Positions 1-8,627 of a stretch of DNA of 64,000 nt are shown here, piece after piece (within the stretch, counting starts at the first letter, position 1; each line of letters opens with the position of its first letter). The stretch is taken from NCBI GenBank assembly GCA_039621445.1, contig CP154956.1:20053295-20117294 (forward strand), in the 5' to 3' direction. The notes beneath the pieces were generated by a model. It saw only the letters and a list, made by a program, of their open reading frames with translations. It was not told the DNA's origin and ran no database searches. The position numbers and the translations under genes are program-made. Source of the DNA: Euglena gracilis. Taxonomy: Eukaryota; Euglenida; Euglenophyceae; Euglenales.

Positions 1-310
1 CCCCCAACGAGGCCTTCCTGCGTTTCCGGGGTGCTGGTCAGAATTTTCCTTGCGCGGTGCTGTGGGGTACCTGGGACTGCCCCCCCAAAAGTCAACCTTT
101 CCCTTGAGCATTTTGTTCCGAGAATGTTTTGTATTTTTGGCATTTTTTTGCACAACAGGTTCCCAATACTTTTTGGGCGCAAAGATGACCAAAAGCGGCC
201 GATTTTGGGAGACAAAGTGTTTTGGCCAATTTTCAGCCAAAATTGTTTTCTGGGCAATGTTGCTTGCCTCAAAGGGTCACTTGGTTGAGTCGAGGTCCAC
301 CCCCCCTTCC

Positions 311-474
311 CTGTCCAACGACCGGCCTTGTCCGACGACTACCCCCACCCCCGGTCAGTAGCAATCTTTATCCAGGTGATCTTTTTTTTCCCAGACATTG
401 GCGTTTTGACTCCGGCCTTGTCTTACGACCACCCCCCGATCAGTAGTGATATTTAACGGTCGTTGGACAAGGGG
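311..474. repeat. Inverted-repeat element with GTCCAACGACC ends
   Basis: Starts with TGTCCAACGACC and ends with GGTCGTTGGACAAGG, which are reverse complements. The interior carries the recurring phrases GGTCAGTAGC and CAGGTGATC. Relatives lie at 2871–2940, 8155–8262 and 12099–13092 and at the matching places in copy 2. It is a small non-autonomous element distinct from the CAGG families. I see no 8-bp duplication, because the flanks are C runs. Confidence 0.6.
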
Positions 475-556
475 AGGGGGAGGTAAGAGGACCTGACAGC
501 CGCGGTGGCAGCGAACCACCAACGTGTCACAGCGGGGGGGGGGGTTTGCTGGGCAG

Positions 557-2607
557 CTCGTCGGGGCCTGCCCCCGCGCTCGCCAAGAAAACCGGCCAGC
601 CGTCCCCGCGCCGCATCAGCCTGGGAGGGGGGACAACAAGGCTTCTTTGTTAGGAGTTAACTCCCTCCCCTCCCCAGGGATGCTTGGGGCAGGGGGTAGG
701 ACCAGAGCCCCCCCCCTAATGGGGCATTTTCAACCCCTGGGGGACGTCGGGCTTTGGGGTGGGTAGTGTTATGGCACCACCCCTGGTGACAAGGTGCCGA
801 GGACCCAAAAATGGTTATTTTGACGGGACAATTGGCTTGGTCGGCAGGCAACAGTCCCCAAGACCGACCGGGGGGGGGGGGGGGTGCCTGCTGTGGTCAG
901 GTCCCCATAGCACAACAAGCCACCCCCCCCCCCTGGGTTTGGGATAAAGAAGCCTGGGTACGACCCGCGCCTTCTCCAGGGAGCCAGCGCCGGACATCTC
1001 CCCGCGGCTGCACGTCCTCCAGCGCAGGTTTCTCCCTCCGTTTCCACAGCCAGGGTTTTTTTTGGACCCATGTTTTAGAGAAGCCAGCGCCACCCGTCAT
1101 TTCGCCAATGGGAAGGCGGCGGCAGCAGGCTTGTGCTTAGTCGGGTGCCAACCCCACGGGGGGGGGGGTGCTAGGGGCAGGCACCCTATTGCACCCATCC
1201 GACCCCAGGGGGGGGGGTAGGTTTTTGGGGGTGCCTGCCCATACCAGGCACCCCCTCTGACCCCGGAAAAGGCCATTTTCAATTAAAACCTTTTGGGTCC
1301 ACCCACGGACCCCCCTCCCCCCCGGGGTCTGGACCCCCTCTTGCACCCACCCACTCCCCTCCCCCTCGGTCGGTTAGCGCAAGCATGGGTGGCAGCTCCA
1401 CCCTTCGCCCGCCTCAGGTCGTCGTCCCCCGGGTGCTCGCCCCCGAGCTCCATCGACCCCACCTCCCTCGGCGTCCGGGCCGGGTACCAGCCCAAGGCGG
1501 AGGCCCACGCGCCTGTGCCCAATGGCCTGGCCAACGGGCGAAGTCCCCCGGCTGCCTCCGTCCCCGCTGTGGTCGCCCACGGCCCTGTTGCCAACGTGTG
1601 GGGTTTGCCGTTTACGGCGGCAGCTTGCAGGCTTGTCCGGGGGGTCCGGACCACCCCCCCCCCACCCGCCCGGGGGGGCCGGACCGCCCCTGGGGGGGGA
1701 CCCGGGACCCCCCCCCAAAAGGGTCATTTTTTTCCTCCGGCGCTTCGCGCCGAATTTTTTTTGGCAAATTTTTGCCCAAAAAGTGCCCAAAATGGCACTT
1801 TTGGTGGTTTTGGGGGTCAAAAATTTTCGGTCACCCGGACCGCGCCACTGTTTAGGGGGGGGGGTGTCCCCCCCCCCCCCCCCTCCTGGCCCGCAGGGGG
1901 GGGGGGTCCGGACCCCCCCCCCACCTGTCCTTATATCAAACCCTGGCAGGCAACCTTTAGCACCCACCCACCCCCCTCCCCCCCCGGTTGGTAAGCACAA
2001 GCATGGTGGCTTGCATCTCCAGACTGCCGGCGCATCCACAACAAGGGCGTGGCCTTGGTGGGGCAGCAAAGCCACTGCAGAAGTCCGGACGCAGCTTGTT
2101 TTTTGAGCGGGCCATGTGCATCATGGAGAACTTCAAGGTGTGCACCGCCCAAATGGGTCCCCCATGCCCACCACAGCAACACAACAATGCAACAATACGC
2201 AACAATTGGTGCAACGGTCGAGATGCACGTTTGCTTGTGTACCAATATGAGTGTATAGCACAATCTGTGTACCATTACGTTATTTATGCCAGTTACCACC
2301 CCCCTATGTCCAACGACCTCCCTATGTCCAACGACCACCCCCCGGTCAGAGGACACCTTTTCGGAGGTTTGATGTTTTTTTTCAGGTGTGTGAAAACCGG
2401 AGGTTTGCCAGCCCTGAAAGGCTTTTCTTCCGCCCTTGTCCTCTACCCAGCAGCCCATCGTCCATTAAAATGTTCCCTCTGGGGAGTTTTGTGCATTACG
2501 AGCGCTCCACCGGGGAGATAGTGCTCACCGGGGAGATAGTGCTTGTTGTTGAAGGAGCTTCACCACACTCCCAACATTCCACCCTGACATTTTCGGGTGT
2601 TTGCTAG
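557..2607 (+). CDS. Gene P, 3' exons (copy 1): Ser/Pro/Arg-rich protein of unknown function
   Basis: Proposed segments are 557–634, 962–1027, 1079–1122, 1393–1624, 2011–2137 and 2386–2607 (stop TAG). Phases fit at the GT–AG junctions 1027/1079 and 2137/2386. The intervals 1123–1392 and 1625–2010 are transposon-like elements. Removing each with one 8-bp flank gives one open frame running from HFANGKAAAAPPFARL through VANVWGLPFTAAACISRLP to FFERAMCIMENFK. The last exon continues VCENRRFASPERLFF and ends FSGVC. Composition is rich in Ser, Pro, Ala and Arg with SP and RRIS-type sites, suggesting a disordered phosphoprotein. I do not recognise the family. Copy 1 has an in-frame 18-bp tandem duplication (TGEIVL twice, about 2509–2544). 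The 5' part lies left of the window. Confidence 0.6.
637..956. mobile_element. CAGG-type inverted-repeat element acting as an intron of gene P
   Basis: Begins CAAGGCTTCTTTG and ends AAAGAAGCCTG, an inverted repeat. Flanks GGGGACAA and GGGTACGA match at 6 of 8 positions, so any target duplication has decayed. The coding frame on the left (PSPRRISLGGG) can be joined to that on the right (TRAFSREPAPDI). The interior holds C/G runs. The same element is at 22553–22891. Its intron role is inferred from the reading frames. Confidence 0.5.
1126..1387. mobile_element. MITE-like element inside a gene P exon (CAGGCTTGTGCTTAG family)
   Basis: The left end is CAGGCTTGTGCTTAG and the right end is TTAGCGCAAGCATG, forming an inverted repeat. 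It is flanked by GGCGGCAG and GGTGGCAG (7 of 8 identical), a probable 8-bp target duplication. The interior is about 260 bp of C/G runs and an imperfect hairpin around the phrase GGTGCCTGCCC. The host exon frame is open only if this sequence plus one flank copy is removed. Copy 2 has it at 23060–23319. Confidence 0.8.
1628..2005. mobile_element. Second MITE-like element inside the same gene P exon (composite)
   Basis: Left end CAGGCTTGTCCGG, right end GTAAGCACAAGCATG, flanked by GCAGCTTG and GTGGCTTG (6 of 8). Near the right side it contains CTTATATCAAACCCTG, the end of the CAGGGTTCGATATAAGG family (see 12476–12915), so it looks like one element nested in another. It carries the hairpin GGCGCTTCGCGCC at 1739–1751, which is precisely absent from copy 2 (junction near 23671). 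Copy 2 has the element at 23560–23931. Confidence 0.75.
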
Positions 2608-2870
2608 GTTGTATGATGGAGTGAAGATGGTTGATGGAATGTAGGGATTGTCGACTGGGTATCTTTGTTTTTTTTTTGTGAAATACCACGGGGTGAAGGT
2701 ATGTTTTGGGTGCCATCTGAGGAAATGTTTGTTGACAGGGCTGGAAATGGAGGTGCGAAGCGCCGGAAGGAAAATTTTGACCTGTTTGGGTGTGGTTTCG
2801 GCAAACTTTTTTTCCCGACCCTGTGTCCAACGACCACCTCCCCAGTCAGAGGACACCTTTTGGTCACTAC

Positions 2871-2940
2871 CCTATGTCCAACGACCGCCCCCCCCCCCCC
2901 CCCGGTCAGAGGACAGAGGTTACCGGTCGTTGGACATAGG
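2871..2940. repeat. Short perfect inverted repeat (CCTATGTCCAACGACCG)
   Basis: Seventeen-base arms CCTATGTCCAACGACCG and CGGTCGTTGGACATAGG enclose a C run and the phrase GGTCAGAGGACAGAGG. Single arms of the same type stand at 2302–2340 and 2818–2850. It is downstream of the gene P stop codon. From 2608 to 3471 I see no convincing gene, only these repeats and T-rich sequence with AAGGCATTTT phrases. Confidence 0.7.
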
Positions 2941-4136
2941 GGGGGCAGGGTACGAGTGTACCAATGGCACATTCCCAGAATATTTCTGTGTCTCGGACAT
3001 GGTGGAGGCGGTTGGGTGGCTGCAGTATTATTTTAAAGGCAAAATTTTTTCAATAATTTTAGGTATTTTAAGGCATTTTTTTAACGCTTTTTAATGCATT
3101 TAAGGCCTTTTAAGGCGCTATTTTCCACAGCGATCCAAGGGCTTTCTGGGCATCGAACCAGGCCCAAAATAATAAAAAGTCAGAAACACGTTTTTTTTCG
3201 AGTTTTGCTGGTTAGACAACGTTTCCAGTGATGCCAGAAAGCATTTTCCTGGAGTTTGTTTTCTGGAAAGAGTTTCCTTGAGTTTTTGGGGGGGAATGCA
3301 TTTCCATTTTTTGGTTGGTCAGAGAAAATTCTGCCGGACCAAGGTGTTTTAAGGCATTTTAAGACATTTTTAAGTACGGATCATCGCGGATATCCACAAA
3401 CAACAAAGGAATGGCCAAAATTTTTTTTGAACAAGTGAGAATGAGCAACAATATGAAGCTCAGATACTTTTCTTAGCGTGGCTGGATTGGCATTTAAGCT
3501 TTTTTATGTTGATTTGCCCATTTGCACAAATCCACAAAATTTTTTACGTCGGCTGTATGGCCCCGGGGGGGGGGGTTGAAAACATGGTGACAAGATAGTG
3601 CGAAAAATGAGCAAAACTCTGTTTTTGGCTGTATGACCCCTGGGACTTTGGCAAAATATGGTGTTTTTTGGGGGGGTGTGGAAATGGGCTTTGTACGTCG
3701 AAACCCCCGGGACCTTCCCCCCCGGAAGCGAAAAAAAACACAAAAACGTGGCAGAGGAACGGGGCCTTTACTGCCCTGTTGCTCTTTTCGGCTGTGTCCC
3801 CGGTTGCCCTCAAAGTGCTGGCGGTGTGCGTCCTGGGTGTTTGCTAGACTGTTTCTCTTGTGGCGCCATGGTGTGGTGTTTTTGGCGTGTTTGTTAAAGC
3901 ACGGAAAGGAAGAGGCGGGGTGTGTGGATGTGGTGTGACCAAGTCGGCGAGAAGGCCGCAGGGGAAGGAAGGACAGTGCGGGGTGTTTGGCAAATGATGC
4001 ACAGAGGGGAAGAAACAGGGTCTGCAGGGAATGAAGGGGACAGGTGTCTCCTACCCAACTTATACCCGGGATCCGCACAACCAGTTCTGTGGCAAAGAAC
4101 CCAGCGAAAGAAGCCCAACCCTTGAAGGACAAAAGT

Positions 4137-4645
4137 GTGTTTATTTGCGCAAATGCGCAAATAAACATAATTATGTTGGTGCGCGCATTTGCACAAATAA
4201 CCATAGTTTTGTCATTCAAGAATCGGGCTTTAGCACCCATGAACGGACGCCGTCGATAAACGGTGTGACAAAGGGGCCGTGACGGCGCGGTCTAGCCCAC
4301 TGTCCAGAAACATATTTTGGTGGATTTGTCACAGCGTTTGTCGACGACGCAAGCTCATGGGCGCAAATGCGCGCACAAACAAAATTATGTTTGTGCAAAC
4401 AAACATAATTCGGGTTGGTGGGCGCAAATGCGCAAATAAACGTAAAGAAGAAGGTGTGGCAGAAACACAACCGTCAAACACAGGCAGCAGATGTGGTTCA
4501 TTTGCGCACTTGCGCACATCCCGTTGTTTGTGGGTGCAAATGTGCAAATGAACAGCACGAAAAAAAATGCGCAATTTACATCTGGTTCATTTGCGCATTT
4601 GCGCCCACAAACAACGTGATGTGCGCAAATGCGCAAACGAAGCAC
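4137..4645. repeat. Array of GCGCAAATGCGC hairpins, left cluster of element A
   Basis: About nine imperfect palindromes of the type TTTGCGCAAATGCGCAAA are spaced 30–60 bases apart, several extended into GTTTATTTGCGC...GCGCAAATAAAC arms. Neighbouring hairpins are linked by AAACATAATT-type palindromes. The matching cluster in copy 2 is 26170–26660. Binding sites for a transposase or structural RNA motifs are both possible; nothing in the sequence decides. Confidence 0.75.
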
Positions 4646-4831
4646 CAAAGGAGGAGTAAAAAGCGGTTTCATTTTGGCAGCTACCTTTAGTGGCTTCTGA
4701 ATGGGTTCAACCCAAAAGACCACACCGTCTCCTCCGGCACCTGGTATTAAGGTGCCGTTTCTGGTCAATTGACAGGACCCACAAAAGATGGAGACAGAGG
4801 ATCTCAAGGTGGGTGCGCAGCTACCCGATGA

Positions 4832-5474
4832 CGATACACGTCCACCGGCACCGATTTTGGGATCCCAAGCAGGGAATTTCTTAAGCTGGAGGGTACCCTA
4901 CCCCCCGGGGGGGGGGTCCAGCCAGCCAGCAGCTCAAATCCAGCCAGCAGCCCAAATTCGGGCTGGGAGCCCCCCCCCCCCCCCGGGGGTCGACTGAAAT
5001 AAAGTCGGGTCCAGCCGGCCGAAGGCCGGGCCAGCCGGCCGCAGGCTGGCCAGCCAACTGGGCTGCCCAGCTCACCTATCCCTGCATTTTTTCCCCTCAC
5101 CACAGCTTCCTCCATCACAGCCCCCCAGCCTTGATCTAGCTCCACCCACCAAAATGTCGAAAATGGCAAAAATGTGTTAGAAAATTTTGGTTTTCACCGA
5201 CTCAGCCCAGCCCAGCCCCCTCCAGCCCCCGGGGGGGGGGGTCCAGCCAGCAGCTCGTTTCCAGCCAGCAACCTTTTTGCCAGCCGGAGGCTGGACCCCC
5301 CCCCCCGGGGGGGTCCTTAAGAAAGTCCCTGATCCCAAGGGCCCTGCCACTGATCTGCGGCCCGGGCTCCGCTGCTGCAGCCCCATCAGCTGTTGATCCA
5401 GCAGCACCCACCAGTCCGGCATCCACCTCCCCGGTGCAACAACACCCACCGAAGCGGCCACGTTATTCCCCGCA
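4832..5474 (+). CDS. Candidate exon of gene 2 split by an element (copy 1)
   Basis: With the element 4870–5331 and one ATCCCAAG removed, one frame is open from 4832 across the junction: STGTDFGIP joins RALPLICG and continues SAAAAPSAVDPAAPTSPAST to PPKRPRYSPQLP. It ends at a possible GTAACG donor after 5474. PPKRPRY resembles a basic nuclear-localisation signal. Copy 2 (26846–27476) keeps the frame with one in-frame 3-base deletion. Assignment to the same gene as the exons at 8.6–10.7 kb is inferred only from order and strand. Confidence 0.4.
4870..5331. mobile_element. hAT-like MITE with perfect 8-bp duplication ATCCCAAG
   Basis: Ends are CAGGGAATTTCTTAAG and CTTAAGAAAGTCCCTG, flanked on both sides by ATCCCAAG. 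The CAGGG terminus and 8-bp duplication match the hAT superfamily pattern. The interior has C/G runs and repeats of CCAGCCAGCAGC. Copy 2 has it at 26883–27332, and a relative with GCTGCATT flanks is at 51252–51957. No coding capacity. Confidence 0.85.
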
Positions 5475-6070
5475 ACTTCCCCGTAACGGGCGTGAAACTG
5501 GGGGGACGGCCTGGTGCCAGTTCATGGCAACCGGCAGCCGGAGAAAGGCAGCCCTCAAACACCGTTATTTTGGGTGCAAGGAAGTGGTGAACCTTTACCA
5601 CTCGATTGGTTGCATCAAAGCGGTGGGACTCACTTCCCTCAAATTATGCACAAAAACTGGTGTGTTTTACGTTTTTCAAGGGAAAAATGGTGCAAGAAAA
5701 CGGACTCCGGCCCGACACATCCCGGGTATTTCAGGTGCCAAATTTTGTCTTCTTGTAACGCAGCACTGTTGCAGAAAAAGCGTCCAACAATCACAGGTCC
5801 TTGCACGTCATCAATTCATTACACTTAACTGCCAAACGGATGAGGCCAAGACAACAGGCCGTGTGGGCTGGGGAACAGCAGTACAAATGTACACACGTAA
5901 GGCAGGCAAATTTTGGCCAGCCATATGCCGCGTTCAACTGAGCATTACACACCACCTCTCACCACAAATTTCATCACCGTGTAATTGTGGTGCAAACCAA
6001 TGGTTGGTGTGTGGAACAGCGTTCACCAGCCGTCATTGACGAGGAGATGGTATCACACAACTGATGTGTG

Positions 6071-6502
6071 TTGGTGCGCGCATTTGCGCGCACCAACACA
6101 TTTTTGTTTGTGTACGCTAAGGCTCCTATTTTTACACACTATTTTGAAGCGATTGATTAAATGTTGGCGCGCGCATTTGCGCAAATGCGCAAACAAACAT
6201 AATTGTGTTTATTTGCGCAAATGCGCACCAACACGTCCATCACGTTCAAAAACCTCGTAGAATCATGGTCATCATCAGTGTGCTTTAATATAAACATGTT
6301 GTTTGTTGCCTCCCGTTGCACACACCATCCTCATACCAGTTTCCCCAAGATGTTGGTTTGCCCATTTGCGCGCACCAACACATTTCTTTGTGCGCGCGTT
6401 TGCGCCCACAAACATGCATTTTTACTTTTTATGTTTTGTGTTTATTTGCGCAATTGCGCCCATAAACATAAATTTGTTTATTTGCGCAAATGCGCCCACA
6501 AA
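6071..6502. repeat. Array of GCGCAAATGCGC hairpins, right cluster of element A
   Basis: Seven or so palindromic cores (for example GCGCGCATTTGCGCGC and TTTGCGCAAATGCGC) alternate with AACATAATTGTGTT-type links. Orientation mirrors the left cluster at 4137–4645. The copy 2 equivalent is 28069–28505 and is almost unchanged, although the surrounding C/G-rich sequence has drifted. Confidence 0.75.
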
Positions 6503-7189
6503 CAGACATCAGTTGTGTGTGGTTGGCTGACATAGTCTGTGGTGTGTGATGTAAGAAGGTTCCTTGTTTCCTTACGGGCAGCTGCAGTATTCAAGCCACT
6601 TCAGGCACCACGTCAGCACCAGTACCATTTGTCGTAACAGCCGGTGTGTGCTTCTCACTTGTTTGACATACACGGGCACCAGTCTCATCCTCCGCCCTCT
6701 TCGCGTCACTCGGTAATCAACTCGCGTACCAAACTACCGGGAGTTACATCCCTCCAATGCAGGGGTGTAATAGTTCATAAGCTGTCTTCCGTGTGTCAGG
6801 CAGGGTACAGGGTTCCAGAATTTTCGTAAAATTTGCACATTTGCGCAAATGTGCCCATTTCAAAGAAAAAACCCTTAAGTGCGAATCTGGCCGCCTAAAT
6901 TTTGGCCAGAAGTGGCCAAAAATAGCAAAAACGGTGAAAAGTGGGCCGAAATGGCAAAAAGGAGGAAAAACTGGCCAAAAAATGACGCCTGCATCGTTCC
7001 GCATCGCCCTCCATCGTCGAAGGTGCTTTACATCGAGCCCAGAAAGGCCCATGTGTTTCTGTGGCTGCAGGAGGCCTGCTTTTTGCTTCTGACTTCCTTT
7101 TAAGCACTTTTGGCCATCTAGGCCATTTTGGGGGGGCATTTTTGGGGGCATTTGGCAACCCTTGGCCCTCTGACTGAGCTCCAGGATCC

Positions 7190-7272
7190 CCTGAGGGCCA
7201 ATTGTGGGAGGGAGGCAGGCCAAAATTTTTTTTTGGCCTGCCTCCCCCTCCCTCCCACAATTGGCCCTCAGG
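7190..7272. repeat. Fold-back palindrome with ~37-base arms
   Basis: The left arm starts CCTGAGGGCCAATTGTGGGA and is followed by an AAAATTTTTTTTT spacer. The right arm ends TCCCACAATTGGCCCTCAGG. Apart from a short length difference in the GGGAGG run the arms pair fully. Copy 2 (29195–29294) keeps the structure with a longer spacer. Between 6899 and 7190 I see only GGCCAAAA-rich sequence and a doubtful open frame ending at 7103. Confidence 0.85.
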
Positions 7273-7471
7273 CTTTTAGCACCCGAAAATTTTTTTCAAT
7301 CTGGACCCCGAGAGCCAATAACAGGGAGGGGGCATCCAAAACTGTAGGCAAAAAAGCCTGCGCTCCAGGAATGGCTGCAACCAACAGAAAAATGAAATTT
7401 TATCGCAATATTTTTTTCCTCAAAAACACCTAAAATTAGGAAATTGTCGCAGAAAATGACAATTCTATACC

Positions 7472-7652
7472 TGTCCCTAACCCTAACCGCATCCCAAACC
7501 CAAACCCTGACCGTGTCCCGGTTCTATTGTGAACCTAGCGTCTCAAATGCCGGTTTCAGGGATACGGTTAGGGTTGAGGTTAGGGTCAGGGTTAGGGATA
7601 GGGTTCGGGTTTGGGATGGGGATACGGTTTGGGTTAGGGTTGGGGTTAGGGA
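7472..7652. repeat. Degenerate telomere-like inverted repeat (CCCTAA / TTAGGG)
   Basis: The left arm has CCCTAACCCTAACCGCATCCC. After about 50 bases of single-copy sequence, a right arm follows with GGTTAGGGTTGAGGTTAGGG and related GGTTTGGG units. Copy 2 is 29497–29686. A similar pair stands at 38496–38700. It resembles an interstitial TTAGGG-type repeat, but the inverted arrangement suggests an element that carries telomere-like ends. Confidence 0.65.
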
Positions 7653-7746
7653 GTTAGGCGTTCCCCCCACGGGTTTTAGAAACGCTGCTGTTAGAAAGGG
7701 TGGGGAACACCGGCCCCGGGCGGAATATTGGCCATGCTACTTCTGG

Positions 7747-7978
7747 AGGTCGGGCCGACCTAGGTCGGCCCGACCTATGGTCGGCCCGACCATGGTGTTA
7801 TCGACCTCTCGAGGGCGGGCCGGCCTGGGTCGGCCCGACCTCCACTGTGCCGCATTACCCCCTTTTTTTTGAAATTTAAGCCCCCCCCCCCCCCCCAGGT
7901 CGGGCCGACCTAGGTTGGCCCGACCTCCACTGTGCCGCATTACCCCCCCCTTTTTTGAAATTTAAGCCCCCCCCCCCG
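7747..7978. repeat. Palindromic AGGTCGGGCCGACCT array with ~95-bp tandem unit
   Basis: A perfect 30-base palindrome occupies 7747–7776. It is made of AGGTCGGGCCGACCT followed by its own reverse complement. After it, a unit with CCACTGTGCCGCATTACCC, a T run, GAAATTTAAG and a C run occurs twice, each unit bounded by the palindrome core. Copy 2 is 29777–29975 and has one core fewer. No gene is visible from 7653 to 8300. Confidence 0.8.
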
Positions 7979-8312
7979 ACCAAATTCCTCTCAATTGTTG
8001 TTTGGGGGATTAAACCATTTTGGAGTAAAAATAAGCGAAAATTTCAGAATCTTCCATTTTAATATCTTCCAAAATGGTGGCCAAACGAAATTACTGGGTA
8101 ACCAAAATTAGGCCCAAGGGACCCTCCATCACCCCGTGTAGACCTCCAGGTCCCCCCCCTTGTCTAACGACCACCCCTCTGGTCGGAGACGAACATTGGT
8201 TGTTTCACCCTCCGTCAGAGCCAAACACTAGTGGTCATTGGGCGGGGGGGGGGGAGGTAAAGGGGGAGGGTTAGGACAACTGCAGATAAGGATTTGACCC
8301 CTAACCACAGAC

Positions 8313-8621
8313 CAGGGTTTTTTTTTAGTCGTGGACTCCTGGGGGGGGCGGGGGGGTGGGTGGGGGGGTGGGTGGGTGGGTCCGTCCGAGCCCACCCCCC
8401 CCTGGTGGGGGGGGTCCCCCCAGGGGCGCCCCCCTCTGGTGGGGGGGGGCCCCCCAGGGGGAGCGGGATATATTTTTCGGTGCCGCAGGCGCCGAAATTT
8501 TTTGAAAAGGTGCTATTTTTTTGGAATTTTCGCGATTTTTGAGTGGACCCCCCGGGAGGCCCCCCAGAGGGTGGGTGGGTGGGTGGGGCGCCCCCTTCCC
8601 CCCCTCTTCAAAAAATCCCTG
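8313..8621. mobile_element. hAT-like MITE next to a 3' splice site of gene 2
   Basis: Starts CAGGGTTTTTTTTTAG and ends CTTCAAAAAATCCCTG. Flanks are CCACAGAC and CTACAGAC (7 of 8). The right flank supplies the CACAG/CTACAG acceptor used by the exon that begins at 8628, so the insertion duplicated a splice acceptor. It carries a GCCGCAGGCGCCGAAA hairpin and G/C runs. Copy 2 is 30312–30612; relatives are at 20681–20962, 47465–47747 and 52150–52348. Confidence 0.8.
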
Positions 8622-8627
8622 CTACAG

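Larger units (their letters stand above)
3472..6898. mobile_element. Large inverted-repeat element A (copy 1), ~3.4 kb, with hairpin arrays
   Basis: The left end, 3472–3499, begins CTTAGCGTGG and ends TTTAAGC. The right end, 6874–6898, reads CTTAAGTGCGAATC then GGCCGCCTAAA. They are inverted relatives; the intact ends are better seen in copy 2 (25545–25572 and 28872–28897). Inside the ends stand arrays of hairpins built on GCGCAAATGCGC (4137–4645, 6071–6502, 6840–6855). The element encloses a smaller element (4870–5331) and a candidate exon. No transposase is visible. It shares ends with elements at 48104–51160 and 56987–59383. Confidence 0.65.

Noticed and set aside
3494-4240. 248-codon minus-strand open frame
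   Set aside because: It crosses the left hairpin cluster of element A and is broken by small indels at the matching place in copy 2 (25577–26273), with no coding bias.
5434-6039. 201-codon plus-strand open frame
   Set aside because: Only the first ~14 codons look exonic. After a possible GTAACG donor the frame loses codon bias, substitutions between copies ignore codon position, and copy 2 has a stop near the end.
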